DNA of 13,666 nucleotides from Prevotella sp. UBA4341 (GTDB taxonomy: Bacteria > Bacteroidota > Bacteroidia > Bacteroidales > Bacteroidaceae): NCBI GenBank assembly GCA_002393705.1, contig DGTH01000100.1:1-13666 (forward strand), in the 5' to 3' direction. This document shows positions 1 to 7,404 of this stretch, piece after piece (within the stretch, counting starts at the first letter, position 1; each line of letters begins with the position of its first letter). The translations under genes and the position numbers were made by a program. Under the pieces are notes generated by a model that saw only the letters and a list, made by a program, of their open reading frames with translations, did not search any database and was not told the origin of the DNA.

Positions 1-1664
1 GCATAGAGCTTGATGAGGTCGCGGGCGATGTCCTTGATATGTTTTTTTGTACGCTCCTTCAGACGCTCCCACTGACCCGTGCCGAGCGTGGAGAGTCGCG
101 GTGGCTCTCCGTTATCCTGCGACTTATACTTCGACACCTTGTAAAGCGAGTGGATAGAGACGTAAATGCTATCGCCATTCTGATAGATGATCTTTATCAT
201 CTCCTGATAGCCCGAGCTGTCCTGATGACTCGGAGTATTCTGATTGATAGGCACTCTGACCAGTCCTCCGAATTTACCCACGCCATGATCCACATGAACC
301 ACATAGTCGCCAATCTCGAACTGCTGTATCTCCTTCAGCGTAAGTGCCATCTTTCCACTACGGGCCTTGTCGCTTTTGAGACTGTATTTATGGAAACGGT
401 CGAAAATCTGATGATCGGTGAATACGCAGATGCGGAGGTCGTTGTCGACGAAACCTTCGTGGAGGGTCTTGTCGACAGGAGTGAAGACCACCTGCTCAGA
501 CTTCTCTGCGAAGATATCCTTCAAACGCTGGTTCTGCTTCTGACTGTCGGCGAGGATATAGATAAGATAGCCCCGCGACTGATAATCTTCAAAGGCTTGC
601 GTAAGCAGGTCGAAGTTTTTATGGAAGAGCGGCTGTGGAGAGACGGAGAAGGAGAGGCGGTCGACGGAAGAAGCAGGGCCCGCCCCCGCAGACGGACAGT
701 GGCCGATCTCGATGCGGCGGAAGTATTTGGCATCTGCCATGAACTGCGGACCTGTGATGAGCTGAAGCTCACGGCGCAGCTGGCGCTCTATCTCGGAGCG
801 CTCCATCTCCGTAGCAGACTCCAACTGTTCGGTACGTGCCTGAGCAGAGAAGCCCTCCTGGTAGATACGGTCGATGGCATCGCAGACATAAACGAAATCC
901 TTCGTCACAAGCAGTACATCCTGTGGTAAGAAAGAAAGGAACGGCACCTTCTCGTCAGCAGTGACAGCGAGCTCGGGCACAATCTCTACATGATCGCACC
1001 GTTCCAAGGAGAGCTGGTTCTCCACCTCGAAGGTTCGGATAGAGTCGATGTCGTCGCCAAAGAAATCGATACGGTAGGGATATTCGCAACTGAAAGAGTA
1101 GATATCAAGGATAGAACCACGTAAAGCATATTGTCCTGGCTCGTAGACATAGTCTACCTCATGGAATCCGAAGTCGTGAAGGGTCTTCTCTATGTCTGCA
1201 ACGGCGATGGTCTGGTTTTTCTCAAGCACCAATGTACGGGCATCGAGGTTTTGTTTCGAGACAACCAGTTCTGCCAAGGCATCAGGATAAGAGACCACGA
1301 GCAATTTTTCCGCACTACACGAGTTTATCCTCGAAAGCACCTCCGTTCTCAGGATTTCAGAGGCAGGATCATGCTGGGCGTATTTCACGGCACGCCGATA
1401 GCTGGAGGGGAAGAAGAGCACATCGCTGCTGCCCATGAGCTGGGTGAGGTCGTGATAGAAATAGCCAGCCTCCTCGGCATCCTGCAGAACGAAGAGCATA
1501 CGCCGAGGGCACTTCGCTGAGAGGGCGGCAAAGAGCATTGGCGCCGACGAAGCCAACAAACCCTCAAGGACAATCGTCGTTTCCGACGACTTTCCTAGTT
1601 GGCTGGCGAATGCCTTCAGCTGTGGCAGACGCGCATATTGGCTGACTAATTCCTCTATCTTCAT
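1..1664 (-). CDS. mfd: Mfd, transcription-repair coupling factor (N-terminal part, cut by window edge)
   Basis: Mfd removes RNA polymerase stalled at DNA lesions and recruits the UvrAB repair machinery. The reading frame is open from the ATG at 1664 to the left edge, giving 554 codons plus two bases, so this is the N-terminal half of a protein of usually about 1100 residues. The N-terminal third matches the UvrB-like part (start MKIEELVSQYARL; later GQYALRGSILDIYSF and PYRIDFFGDDIDSIRTF). From about residue 445 comes the RNA-polymerase-interacting, CarD-like domain, with FEIGDYVVHVDHGVGKF and YVSIHSLYKVSKY, ending in RTKKHIKDIARDLIKLYA. The helicase motor motifs would lie beyond the window. 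No Shine-Dalgarno sequence precedes the ATG, as is usual in Bacteroidota. The gene is divergent from the glycosyltransferase at 1756. The family call rests on motifs I recognise; I see no frame break. Confidence 0.95.
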   Translation of the reverse strand, partial: MKIEELVSQYARLPQLKAFASQLGKSSETTIVLEGLLASSAPMLFAALSAKCPRRMLFVLQDAEEAGYFYHDLTQLMGSSDVLFFPSSYRRAVKYAQHDPASEILRTEVLSRINSCSAEKLLVVSYPDALAELVVSKQNLDARTLVLEKNQTIAVADIEKTLHDFGFHEVDYVYEPGQYALRGSILDIYSFSCEYPYRIDFFGDDIDSIRTFEVENQLSLERCDHVEIVPELAVTADEKVPFLSFLPQDVLLVTKDFVYVCDAIDRIYQEGFSAQARTEQLESATEMERSEIERQLRRELQLITGPQFMADAKYFRRIEIGHCPSAGAGPASSVDRLSFSVSPQPLFHKNFDLLTQAFEDYQSRGYLIYILADSQKQNQRLKDIFAEKSEQVVFTPVDKTLHEGFVDNDLRICVFTDHQIFDRFHKYSLKSDKARSGKMALTLKEIQQFEIGDYVVHVDHGVGKFGGLVRVPINQNTPSHQDSSGYQEMIKIIYQNGDSIYVSIHSLYKVSKYKSQDNGEPPRLSTLGTGQWERLKERTKKHIKDIARDLIKLY

Positions 1665-1676
1665 CGCGAATTGTGT

Positions 1677-1685
1677 GCAAAATTA
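1677..1685 (-). promoter_or_regulatory. Probable -7 box for mfd
   Basis: On the minus strand this reads TAATTTTGC, a full match to the Bacteroidota -7 consensus TAnnTTTG. It ends 12 nt before the mfd ATG, so the leader would be only a few nucleotides long. I find no clear TTTG -33 element at the expected distance. Confidence 0.55.
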
Positions 1686-1728
1686 CTAAAAATTCTGCGA
1701 TTAAGGCATGCTTATCACATATTTTTAT

Positions 1729-1737
1729 TAACTTTGC
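1729..1737 (+). promoter_or_regulatory. Probable -7 box for the glycosyltransferase-plsC pair
   Basis: The sequence TAACTTTGC matches the Bacteroidota -7 consensus TAnnTTTG. It lies 18 nt before the ATG at 1756, which implies a leader of about 12 nt. A -33 TTTG is not evident. Together with the mfd box it makes a compact divergent promoter pair in a 91-nt gap. Confidence 0.55.
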
Positions 1738-1755
1738 ACCGTAATTTATAAGATT

Positions 1756-2502
1756 ATGCACCAAAGCGACAGTATTGTCATCATTCCGACGTATAACGAG
1801 AAGGAGAATATTGAGAAAATAATCAGGGCTGTATTCTCTTTGGAGAAATGCTTCCACATTCTCGTCATCGACGACGGCTCGCCAGACGGAACGGCAGCCA
1901 TCGTCAGGGGGCTGATGGCAATGGAGTTCGGCGACCGCCTATACATCATCGAGCGCAACGGGAAGTTAGGATTAGGGACAGCCTATATCACAGGTTTCAG
2001 ATGGGCCTTAGAGCACGACTACTCCTATATCTTCGAGATGGACGCAGACTTCAGTCACGACCCGAAAGACCTGCCCAGGCTGTATGCCGCCTGTCATGAC
2101 GAGGGGTACGATGTGTCTGTCGGCAGCCGCTATGTCAGTGGCGTGAATGTGGTGAACTGGCCTGTAGGGCGTGTGCTGATGAGTTATTTCGCTTCGAAAT
2201 ACGTAAGGGTTGTCACCGGCTTTAAGGTGCACGACACCACGGCGGGTTTCGTTTGCTACAAGCGTCGAGTGTTACAGACCATCGAGCTCGACAAGATTCG
2301 CTTCAAGGGCTACGCTTTCCAGATAGAGATGAAATACACGGCGTATAAGATCGGCTTCAGGATCAAGGAGGTGAGCGTGATCTTCGTAAACCGCAAGGAG
2401 GGTGTGAGCAAGATGTCGGGAGGCATCTTCGGTGAGGCATTCTTCGGTGTGATGAAGCTCCGCTGGGACGGGTGGACAAGGAGATATCCGAAGCCTGCGT
2501 AG
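1756..2502 (+). CDS. Polyprenol-phosphate mannosyltransferase-like family 2 glycosyltransferase (DPM1-like)
   Basis: This is a 248-residue GT-A fold glycosyltransferase of family 2. It resembles dolichol-phosphate or polyprenol-phosphate mannose synthases, which move a sugar from a nucleotide-sugar donor to a lipid phosphate at the cytoplasmic face of the membrane. Visible motifs are IIPTYNEKENIEKI near residues 9-22, the donor-binding DDGSPDGT (39-46), the metal-binding DAD (96-98) followed by FSHDP, GSRY (123-126) and HDTTAGF (159-165). The C-terminal multi-helix membrane extension of longer relatives is absent, so it is the soluble or peripheral catalytic-domain-only type. The exact sugar and lipid acceptor cannot be read from the sequence. 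The stop is 59 nt upstream of the preferred plsC start, so the two genes are probably cotranscribed. Confidence 0.88.
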   Translation: MHQSDSIVIIPTYNEKENIEKIIRAVFSLEKCFHILVIDDGSPDGTAAIVRGLMAMEFGDRLYIIERNGKLGLGTAYITGFRWALEHDYSYIFEMDADFSHDPKDLPRLYAACHDEGYDVSVGSRYVSGVNVVNWPVGRVLMSYFASKYVRVVTGFKVHDTTAGFVCYKRRVLQTIELDKIRFKGYAFQIEMKYTAYKIGFRIKEVSVIFVNRKEGVSKMSGGIFGEAFFGVMKLRWDGWTRRYPKPA

Positions 2503-2510
2503 CACGAGCT

Positions 2511-2571
2511 AAAGGTTTTACGGTTTACAGACGATTACTGTTAAAGGTTGACAGTTTACAGATGATTACAT
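2511..2571 (+). repeat. Imperfect tandem repeat between the glycosyltransferase and plsC
   Basis: Two near-copies lie head to tail: 2511-2540 (AAAGGTTTTACGGTTTACAG and the next 10 nt) and 2543-2571 (AAAGGTTGACAGTTTACAG and the next 10 nt). The first copy has one extra T. The matching cores start 31 nt apart. The second copy runs into the plsC start codon. The units are rich in GTTTAC-like words, reminiscent of the 7-nt repeats elsewhere in the window, but the copy spacing is not a multiple of 7. Confidence 0.6.
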
Positions 2572-3326
2572 TATTCTACAGAATATATCAGATAATTGTG
2601 GGGCTGCCTGTGCTGGTGATTATGACGATAGTCACCGCTATCGAGGTAGGCATCGGCACAACGGTCGGCAACGGCCATTTTTGGGGCTACTACCCAGGAC
2701 GATGGTGGGCAAAGATTATCCTCAAGACACTCCTGATACCCGTCACGGTGGAAGGCAGCGAGCATCTGGAGAAAGGCCGCAGCTATGTGTTTGTGGCCAA
2801 CCACCAAGGCATCTTCGACATCTTCCTCATCTATGGCTATCTGGGCCGCAACTTCAAGTGGATGATGAAACACCAGCTGGGCAATATTCCCTTTGTGGGC
2901 TTCGCCTGCCGCAAGTCGCACCAGATATTCGTTGACAAGCGCGGCCCGAAGAAAATCAAGGCCACCATTGACGCTGCCCGCAAAATACTGTCTGAGAAAG
3001 GCATGAGCGTAGTGGTGTTCCCCGAAGGCTCGCGCAGCTTCACGGGCCACATGGGCCAGTTCAAGCGTGGCCCCTTTTGGCTGGCTGACGAATTGCAACT
3101 GCCCGTGGTTCCGCTGACGATTAACGGCTCGTTCGACATCATGCCTCGGCAGCGCGACTGGCACTTTGCCAACTGGCACCCCCTCAGGCTTACCATTCAC
3201 AAGCCCATATACCCCACAGGCCAAGGCCCCGAGAACCTGCAAGCTACGCTGCAACAAGCATACGAAACAGTAATGTCGGGCTTGGAGGAGAAATACAAAG
3301 GCTTTATGGAGAATCCTGACCAGTAA
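2562..3326 (+). CDS. plsC: 1-acyl-sn-glycerol-3-phosphate acyltransferase (PlsC family)
   Basis: PlsC-type enzymes acylate lysophosphatidate at the membrane to form phosphatidate, the phospholipid precursor. From the ATG at 2562 the protein has 254 residues, the normal size for the family. It opens with a hydrophobic segment (residues 1-30). It then shows motif I NHQGIFD (80-86, catalytic H81 and D86), motif III FPEGSRS (153-159) and VPLTINGS (183-190), the motif IV proline region. An in-frame ATG exists at 2472 inside the preceding gene. It would add 30 residues encoded mostly by the repeat-like spacer, with no resemblance to PlsC N-termini, so I prefer 2562. It ends 6 nt before the convergent metallophosphoesterase stop. 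A relative acting on another lyso-lipid, such as an ornithine-lipid acyltransferase, cannot be excluded. Confidence 0.87.
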   Translation: MITLFYRIYQIIVGLPVLVIMTIVTAIEVGIGTTVGNGHFWGYYPGRWWAKIILKTLLIPVTVEGSEHLEKGRSYVFVANHQGIFDIFLIYGYLGRNFKWMMKHQLGNIPFVGFACRKSHQIFVDKRGPKKIKATIDAARKILSEKGMSVVVFPEGSRSFTGHMGQFKRGPFWLADELQLPVVPLTINGSFDIMPRQRDWHFANWHPLRLTIHKPIYPTGQGPENLQATLQQAYETVMSGLEEKYKGFMENPDQ

Positions 3327-3332
3327 GCAGAG

Positions 3333-4301
3333 CTAATCAGCCCTGCTGGACTTCAGCGTAATTTCAACGATTTCGCCAGGCATGCCTAAACGGAACGGCA
3401 CCAGTCCGCCAATGCCCGTAGAGACATGCAGGGCACGCCTACCTTCATACAGCGTACCACCCCACTCGTCCTTCAGCAAGGCCATGGGCGACCAGCCCCA
3501 GAGGCCAAACTGCATGCCGTGGGTATGACCACTCAACGTAAGCTGTGCCTGACATTCGGGCAGAATCTTTGCCCGCCAGGCTGACGGGTCGTGCTGCAGC
3601 ATGACGACAAAGGCGGAATCCTTGATGCCCTGCAGCGTCCGGCCTACATCGCCCCGACGGGGCATTCGCTTCACGTCGCCCCAGTTCTCCATACCCGCAA
3701 TGACCAGGCTGTCGGCGCCGCGCCTGATTAAGCAGTGCTGGTTCATGAGCAGCGTCCACCCCAGGCTGCGCTCAAACTGCTGAGTGGCGAGGTTGTTGAG
3801 CTGTTTTTCCTCTTCCGTACCAGGCAGGTACAGGTCATAGTCGTGGTTGCCCAAAACGGAATAGACACCATCCTTGGCGTGAAGGCTCTTCAGCATGTCG
3901 CGGAATGTAGTGAGCTCTTTGGGGGTCAGGTTTTGCAGGTCGCCCGTAAAGACTATCATGTCGGGCTCCAAGGCCAGCATACTATCGACCGCCTGCTGAA
4001 CCACCCACGCCCGGCGTCCTACGTAGGAACCCACGTGAATGTCGGAGAACTGCACGATACGATAGCCATCGAAGGCTTTAGGTAGGTCGGCCGACACGTA
4101 CTCCATGCGCCTTACCTCTAATTCATCAAAGCCGAAGGTCAAGCCGTAGCCAAACAGAGCCAAGACAACGCATACAGCCACCAGCGCCACCTTACGGACA
4201 TAGCGCTTGGGCAACAGAAGACGGCAAAGCAAGTAGGTCAGCAAGGGAACTACGACAAAGCCGATGAGAAGGGTAAAAAGTATGGAGTAGCGTACAAACA
4301 T
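3333..4301 (-). CDS. Membrane-anchored calcineurin-like metallophosphoesterase
   Basis: This 322-residue protein has two hydrophobic N-terminal segments (about 6-30 and 37-55) followed by a metallophosphoesterase domain. The dinuclear-metal motifs are in order: SDIHVG (D87, H89), TGDLQN (G120, D121), GNHDYD (151-156), QHDPS (H237) and SGHTHG (G258, H259, H261). This is the YkuE-like family layout. Some relatives act on phospholipid head groups such as UDP-diacylglucosamine, but the substrate here cannot be read from the sequence. The segment after the hydrophobic region (FGFDELEVRRMEYVSADLPKAF) is typical of these predicted membrane-bound phosphoesterases. It is last in the minus-strand run, 13 nt after the MetH-reactivation gene, and probably cotranscribed with it. 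Its stop nearly abuts the plsC stop. Confidence 0.88.
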   Translation of the reverse strand: MFVRYSILFTLLIGFVVVPLLTYLLCRLLLPKRYVRKVALVAVCVVLALFGYGLTFGFDELEVRRMEYVSADLPKAFDGYRIVQFSDIHVGSYVGRRAWVVQQAVDSMLALEPDMIVFTGDLQNLTPKELTTFRDMLKSLHAKDGVYSVLGNHDYDLYLPGTEEEKQLNNLATQQFERSLGWTLLMNQHCLIRRGADSLVIAGMENWGDVKRMPRRGDVGRTLQGIKDSAFVVMLQHDPSAWRAKILPECQAQLTLSGHTHGMQFGLWGWSPMALLKDEWGGTLYEGRRALHVSTGIGGLVPFRLGMPGEIVEITLKSSRAD

Positions 4302-4314
4302 TTTTATTATATGA

Positions 4315-5115
4315 TTATGACAGGTTAGACGAAAGGAATTTACGGACTTCTTCTATGGGCAGCCCTCTTCTGCGGGCGTAGTCAGCGAGTTGGGTTTCAT
4401 CGATTCTTCCCACGCTGAAGTAACGGGCCTCGGGGTGAGCCAGCATCAGACCGCTCACACTGGCATGCGGCTTCATGGCTCCGCTCTCCGTAAGACGAAT
4501 ACCTATCTGCTGCAAGCAGAGCACTTCATCAAGGAGAAAGTTCAAACTGGCATCGGGCAACGACGGGTAGCCTACGGCGGGCCGTATGCCCTGAAACTTC
4601 TCCATGTGCAGCTCAGCCATGTCCAAGTGCTCATGGGGGGCATAGCCCCAATACACCTGGCGCACTTCCTTATGCAGACGTTCGGCCGCAGCCTCGGCCA
4701 GCCGGTCGGCAAGGAGCTGCATCATCAATCGTTCGTAAGGGTCATCGGCAAAGTCCTCTGCCATGGCCTCATCGACCGATGTAGCAAAGAGGCCTATCTG
4801 GTCCGGATTACCTGACGACAGAGGTCTGACGAAGTCTGCCATGCAGAGGCAGGACTCGCCCTGCTGCTGTCGCAGAAAGGGCAGCCGGACTGCTTGCTGA
4901 AGAAGCACCACGTCGTCGCCGTCGCTATTGGCCTGAGCCAGCAGGAAGAGGGCGTGCGCTTCATAGCGGCCGCCGTAACGGGCCAGCATGCGCTCGGCTT
5001 CCTGCCGTAACTGCAGCTTTTCCTCCTGACTCTTCTGGTGGATGCCCCAAGCAAAGTAGAAGTAGTCCCAGTTGATGTAGGACTTGATGGCGCTGATGCG
5101 GTAGTCTATCTTCAT
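4315..5115 (-). CDS. Free-standing cobalamin-dependent methionine synthase (MetH) reactivation domain protein
   Basis: The C-terminal half of this 266-residue protein closely matches the S-adenosylmethionine-binding reactivation domain found at the C-terminus of MetH. That domain reductively remethylates inactive cob(II)alamin. Signature stretches are ERLHKEVRQVYWGYAP (145-160), FQGIRPAVGYPSLPD (174-188, with the R and GYP that hold SAM in MetH), LTESGAMKPHASVSGL (208-223), HPEARYFSVGRID (227-239) and LADYARRRG (243-251). The homocysteine, folate and cobalamin domains are absent. Residues 1-100 replace them with a stretch shared with the usual start of the activation domain (KSYINWDYFYFAWGI). 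The start ATG overlaps the pyrC stop as ATGA, which implies translational coupling. A MetH core lacking this domain should exist elsewhere in the genome (inference). Confidence 0.88.
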   Translation of the reverse strand: MKIDYRISAIKSYINWDYFYFAWGIHQKSQEEKLQLRQEAERMLARYGGRYEAHALFLLAQANSDGDDVVLLQQAVRLPFLRQQQGESCLCMADFVRPLSSGNPDQIGLFATSVDEAMAEDFADDPYERLMMQLLADRLAEAAAERLHKEVRQVYWGYAPHEHLDMAELHMEKFQGIRPAVGYPSLPDASLNFLLDEVLCLQQIGIRLTESGAMKPHASVSGLMLAHPEARYFSVGRIDETQLADYARRRGLPIEEVRKFLSSNLS

Positions 5116-6476
5116 GTATGGCTGAATTGGATAGCCTCGCCGGTGGAACCGGTGAGCACGTTTTTCCCGTCATAGACGCTGCGGCCGTTGCAGAGCGTGT
5201 GCTCCACGTGCCACTGGTACTCGTGTCCCTCCATCGGACTCCAGCCGCACTTGCTCTGAATAACGTCTGGAGTCACTGTCCAAGGGGTGTTGGGCCGCAC
5301 GATGACCAGGTCGGCTTTATAGCCTTTGCGCAGATAGCCACGCTCCTTGACACCAAACGTACGTGCAGGGTTGTGACACATCAGCTCCACCAGTTTCTCC
5401 AGCGTAAGCACACCCTCATCGACCAGTTCGAGCATGGTGACCAGCGAGAACTGAATCATGGGCATGCCCGATGCTGCCTTGAAGCAGCCGCCCTCCTTCT
5501 GACTGAGCAGGTGGGGAGCGTGGTCAGTACCGATGGTGGTGACGTGGCCGTCCATGAGCCCTTGGCGCAGCGCATAGCGGTCGCGGAAGGTCTTAATGGC
5601 GGGGTTCACCTTGATGCGCGTGCCCAAGCGGCAGTAATCTGCAAACGAGAAGTAGAGGTGACCCACCGTTGCCTCGGCGGTTATCCAGCTCGTGTTGGGC
5701 GGAAACAGTTCCAGTTCTCGTGCTGTCGATACATGGGCTACATGCAGGCGGGTATCGTGACTGACGGCCAGCTCAATGGCTTTGACGGTTGACGCCAGAC
5801 AGGCTTCCTCTGAGCGAATGAGCGGGTGGCGCCACACCTCGGGGTCATCGCCAAAGTGCCTTCTGAATTCCGCCATGTTGCAGTCGATGAGGCCAGTGTC
5901 TTCGCAGTGAGCCATCAAGGGCAGGTTGGCCCTTGAGGCATGGGCAAAGACCTGATCTAAAGCCTCCTCGCGGTCAACAAGCATATTGCCGGTTGAGGAG
6001 CCCATGAAGAGTTTGATACCGGGAATGCGGTTGGCTGGCAGCGACTGAAAGCATTCATAGTTATCGTTGGTGGCACCAAAAAAGAAGCTGTAGTTGACGA
6101 GACTCTTCTCACCGGCTATGCTGAACTTCTCCTCCAGAGCTTCCAGCGCAGTGGTCTGCGGCTTCGTGTTGGGCATGTCGAAAAAGCTGGTCACGCCGCC
6201 CGCTGCCGCTGCCCGGCTCTCGGTAGCCATGTCGGCCTTCTCGGTAAGTCCAGGCTCACGGAAATGAACGTGCTCGTCAATGATGCCCGGCAAGACGTAA
6301 CAGCCGGTAGCTTTGAGCCGTTGGCTGCTCTCTCCTCTTTCCTCTCTCCTCTTTCCTCTCTCCTCTCTCCTCTCTCCTCTCTCCTCAATAACATCCACAA
6401 TGCGGTCGTTGTCAATGACAACCGTACCTTTGAACGTACGACCCTCGTTGACAATGGTGCCTCCTTCTATAATCAT
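5112..6476 (-). CDS. pyrC: Dihydroorotase with a low-complexity repeat insertion
   Basis: Dihydroorotase cyclises N-carbamoyl-aspartate to dihydroorotate in pyrimidine synthesis. This 454-residue amidohydrolase shows the metal-site motifs DEHVHFREPG (67-76, H69 and H71), K155 in GIKLFMGSSTGN (candidate carbamylated lysine), H190 in MAHCED, H248 in HVAHVS, and D318 in GTDHAPH. MPNTKP (101-106) is also characteristic. Between the N-terminal strand ending VDVI (30) and KATGCYVLPG (55-64) there is a charged insertion (about 31-50) of repeats EERGERR, EERGKRR and EERGE. It is encoded by a 7-nt tandem repeat and lies at the lid-to-barrel junction, where relatives have a short turn. The ATG at 6476 lies 17 nt after the lipoprotein stop, and the 3' end overlaps the next gene by 4 nt. 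A related amidohydrolase such as allantoinase is possible but less likely. Confidence 0.92.
   Translation of the reverse strand: MIIEGGTIVNEGRTFKGTVVIDNDRIVDVIEERGERREERGKRREERGESSQRLKATGCYVLPGIIDEHVHFREPGLTEKADMATESRAAAAGGVTSFFDMPNTKPQTTALEALEEKFSIAGEKSLVNYSFFFGATNDNYECFQSLPANRIPGIKLFMGSSTGNMLVDREEALDQVFAHASRANLPLMAHCEDTGLIDCNMAEFRRHFGDDPEVWRHPLIRSEEACLASTVKAIELAVSHDTRLHVAHVSTARELELFPPNTSWITAEATVGHLYFSFADYCRLGTRIKVNPAIKTFRDRYALRQGLMDGHVTTIGTDHAPHLLSQKEGGCFKAASGMPMIQFSLVTMLELVDEGVLTLEKLVELMCHNPARTFGVKERGYLRKGYKADLVIVRPNTPWTVTPDVIQSKCGWSPMEGHEYQWHVEHTLCNGRSVYDGKNVLTGSTGEAIQFSHT
6330..6385 (-). repeat. Heptanucleotide tandem repeat (8 units) inside pyrC
   Basis: On the plus strand the units are CTCTCCT, CTTTCCT, CTCTCCT, CTTTCCT, then four of CTCTCCT, a perfect 7-nt period for 56 nt. 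On the coding strand the unit is AGGAGAG. Because 7 and 3 share no factor, all three frames read the same stop-free 21-nt cycle, giving the peptide repeat EERGERR. Slippage by one unit would shift the pyrC frame; three units would add or remove seven residues. Confidence 0.95.
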
Positions 6477-6493
6477 AAGGGAACTATTTTTTT

Positions 6494-7288
6494 TTATTGT
6501 TGTGGAACTTTAACCAACGGCGCAGTGGCCGTAGTGTCGGCCGGTGCAGCGGGAGCCGAAGCTGCGGGGGGAGGTGCCGGAGTACCGTCAACATCGAAGC
6601 CCTGCATGCGCTTCTCGTTCTCCTGTGCCGTCGTATAGTAATCGTTCACGTATGGGTCGTTCTTAAACTTCTTTGAAGCCTTCGACATGATGAACTCTAT
6701 CTGCGGCGTCAGTATGGGGTAACGATAGACGCTGGTCAGCATTTCAAAAAGATATGGTCCCAGCGCATTGTCGAAGTTTTCAATGATGGAGTTAGTCATG
6801 AGCTGTTCGCGCTCTTGGGCTATCTGGTTGGCCTCGGCCTGTACCTGCTGGACGATTTCTGCCTCGTCGATGCCTTCCAGAATCATCTGGTTCTGCTTGT
6901 GCTCCAACTCGTTGATGCGGTTGTCAAGCTGGTTGTGCAGGTCAATGAAGTGATACAGGCTGTCGTTCAAGGCCGTGCCGCTGACCGACTGCTTGGCACG
7001 GTCTATCTGAATGGTTATCTCGCCCTCTTCCAGCACAACGGGCATGATGCTCTCGTCATCCATGAACAGGCTGGCTATGCGCACTGTGTCCAGTACGCCC
7101 GAGAACTGAAACTTACCATGGACAACGTCACAGGAGTCGAGGTTTTTCAGTTCCTGGTTCTTGATGGCTTTCAGATACAGCTTGCTGCCGTCCAGCGATG
7201 TAATGGACGATGAGCCTTCCACATGATAGGCTGTTGAACAGGATGTAAAAGCCGCCAAAGCAGCGAAGAGGTAGAATAATTTATTCAT
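6494..7288 (-). CDS. DUF4369-like lipoprotein
   Basis: From the ATG at 7288 this is a 264-residue secreted lipoprotein. It has a short signal peptide (MNKLFYLFAALAAFTSC) with the likely lipidated Cys at 17. The next region (GSKLYLKAI, then GKFQFSGVLDTVRIASLFM) looks like the DUF4369 beta domain found at the N-terminus of many Bacteroidota thiol-disulfide proteins. A helical, probably coiled-coil stretch follows (about 130-175), then NDPYVNDYYTTAQENEKRM. The usual C-terminal thioredoxin domain and CxxC are absent. In their place is a tail rich in Pro and Ala (about residues 235-264). A TTG start at 7300 is possible in frame but would add only MSLY before the signal peptide, so ATG is preferred. 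Function unknown. It is first in the run that includes pyrC. Confidence 0.75.
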   Translation of the reverse strand: MNKLFYLFAALAAFTSCSTAYHVEGSSSITSLDGSKLYLKAIKNQELKNLDSCDVVHGKFQFSGVLDTVRIASLFMDDESIMPVVLEEGEITIQIDRAKQSVSGTALNDSLYHFIDLHNQLDNRINELEHKQNQMILEGIDEAEIVQQVQAEANQIAQEREQLMTNSIIENFDNALGPYLFEMLTSVYRYPILTPQIEFIMSKASKKFKNDPYVNDYYTTAQENEKRMQGFDVDGTPAPPPAASAPAAPADTTATAPLVKVPQQ

Positions 7289-7320
7289 GTACAAACTCAA
7301 TTGTTTTCAATTCCGATAGA

Positions 7321-7328
7321 CAAAAGTA
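7321..7328 (-). promoter_or_regulatory. Probable -7 box for the lipoprotein-pyrC run
   Basis: The minus strand reads TACTTTTG, matching TAnnTTTG, 32 nt upstream of the lipoprotein ATG. Twenty nucleotides further upstream the strand reads TTTT, one base from the TTTG -33 element. Confidence 0.5.
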
Positions 7329-7356
7329 TAATGTTCTATTGGAATAAGAAAATAAA

Positions 7357-7384
7357 TTTGCGCAATTTAAAACAATTGCGCAAA
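7357..7384 (-). terminator. Hairpin terminator after the divIC pair
   Basis: A perfect 11-bp inverted repeat, TTTGCGCAATT and AATTGCGCAAA, surrounds a 6-nt loop. On the minus strand it lies 20 nt after the stop of the small membrane-protein gene and is followed by a T-rich run (TTTATTTTCTTATT), as in a Rho-independent terminator. The plus strand also has a downstream T-run, but no plus-strand gene ends there. Confidence 0.65.
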
Positions 7385-7404
7385 CTTTTAGCGTTTTTTT
7401 GCCA

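Noticed and set aside
39..929. Long plus-strand open frame of 296 codons
   Set aside because: It is the antisense shadow of mfd, which has recognisable Mfd motifs on the minus strand through the same region.
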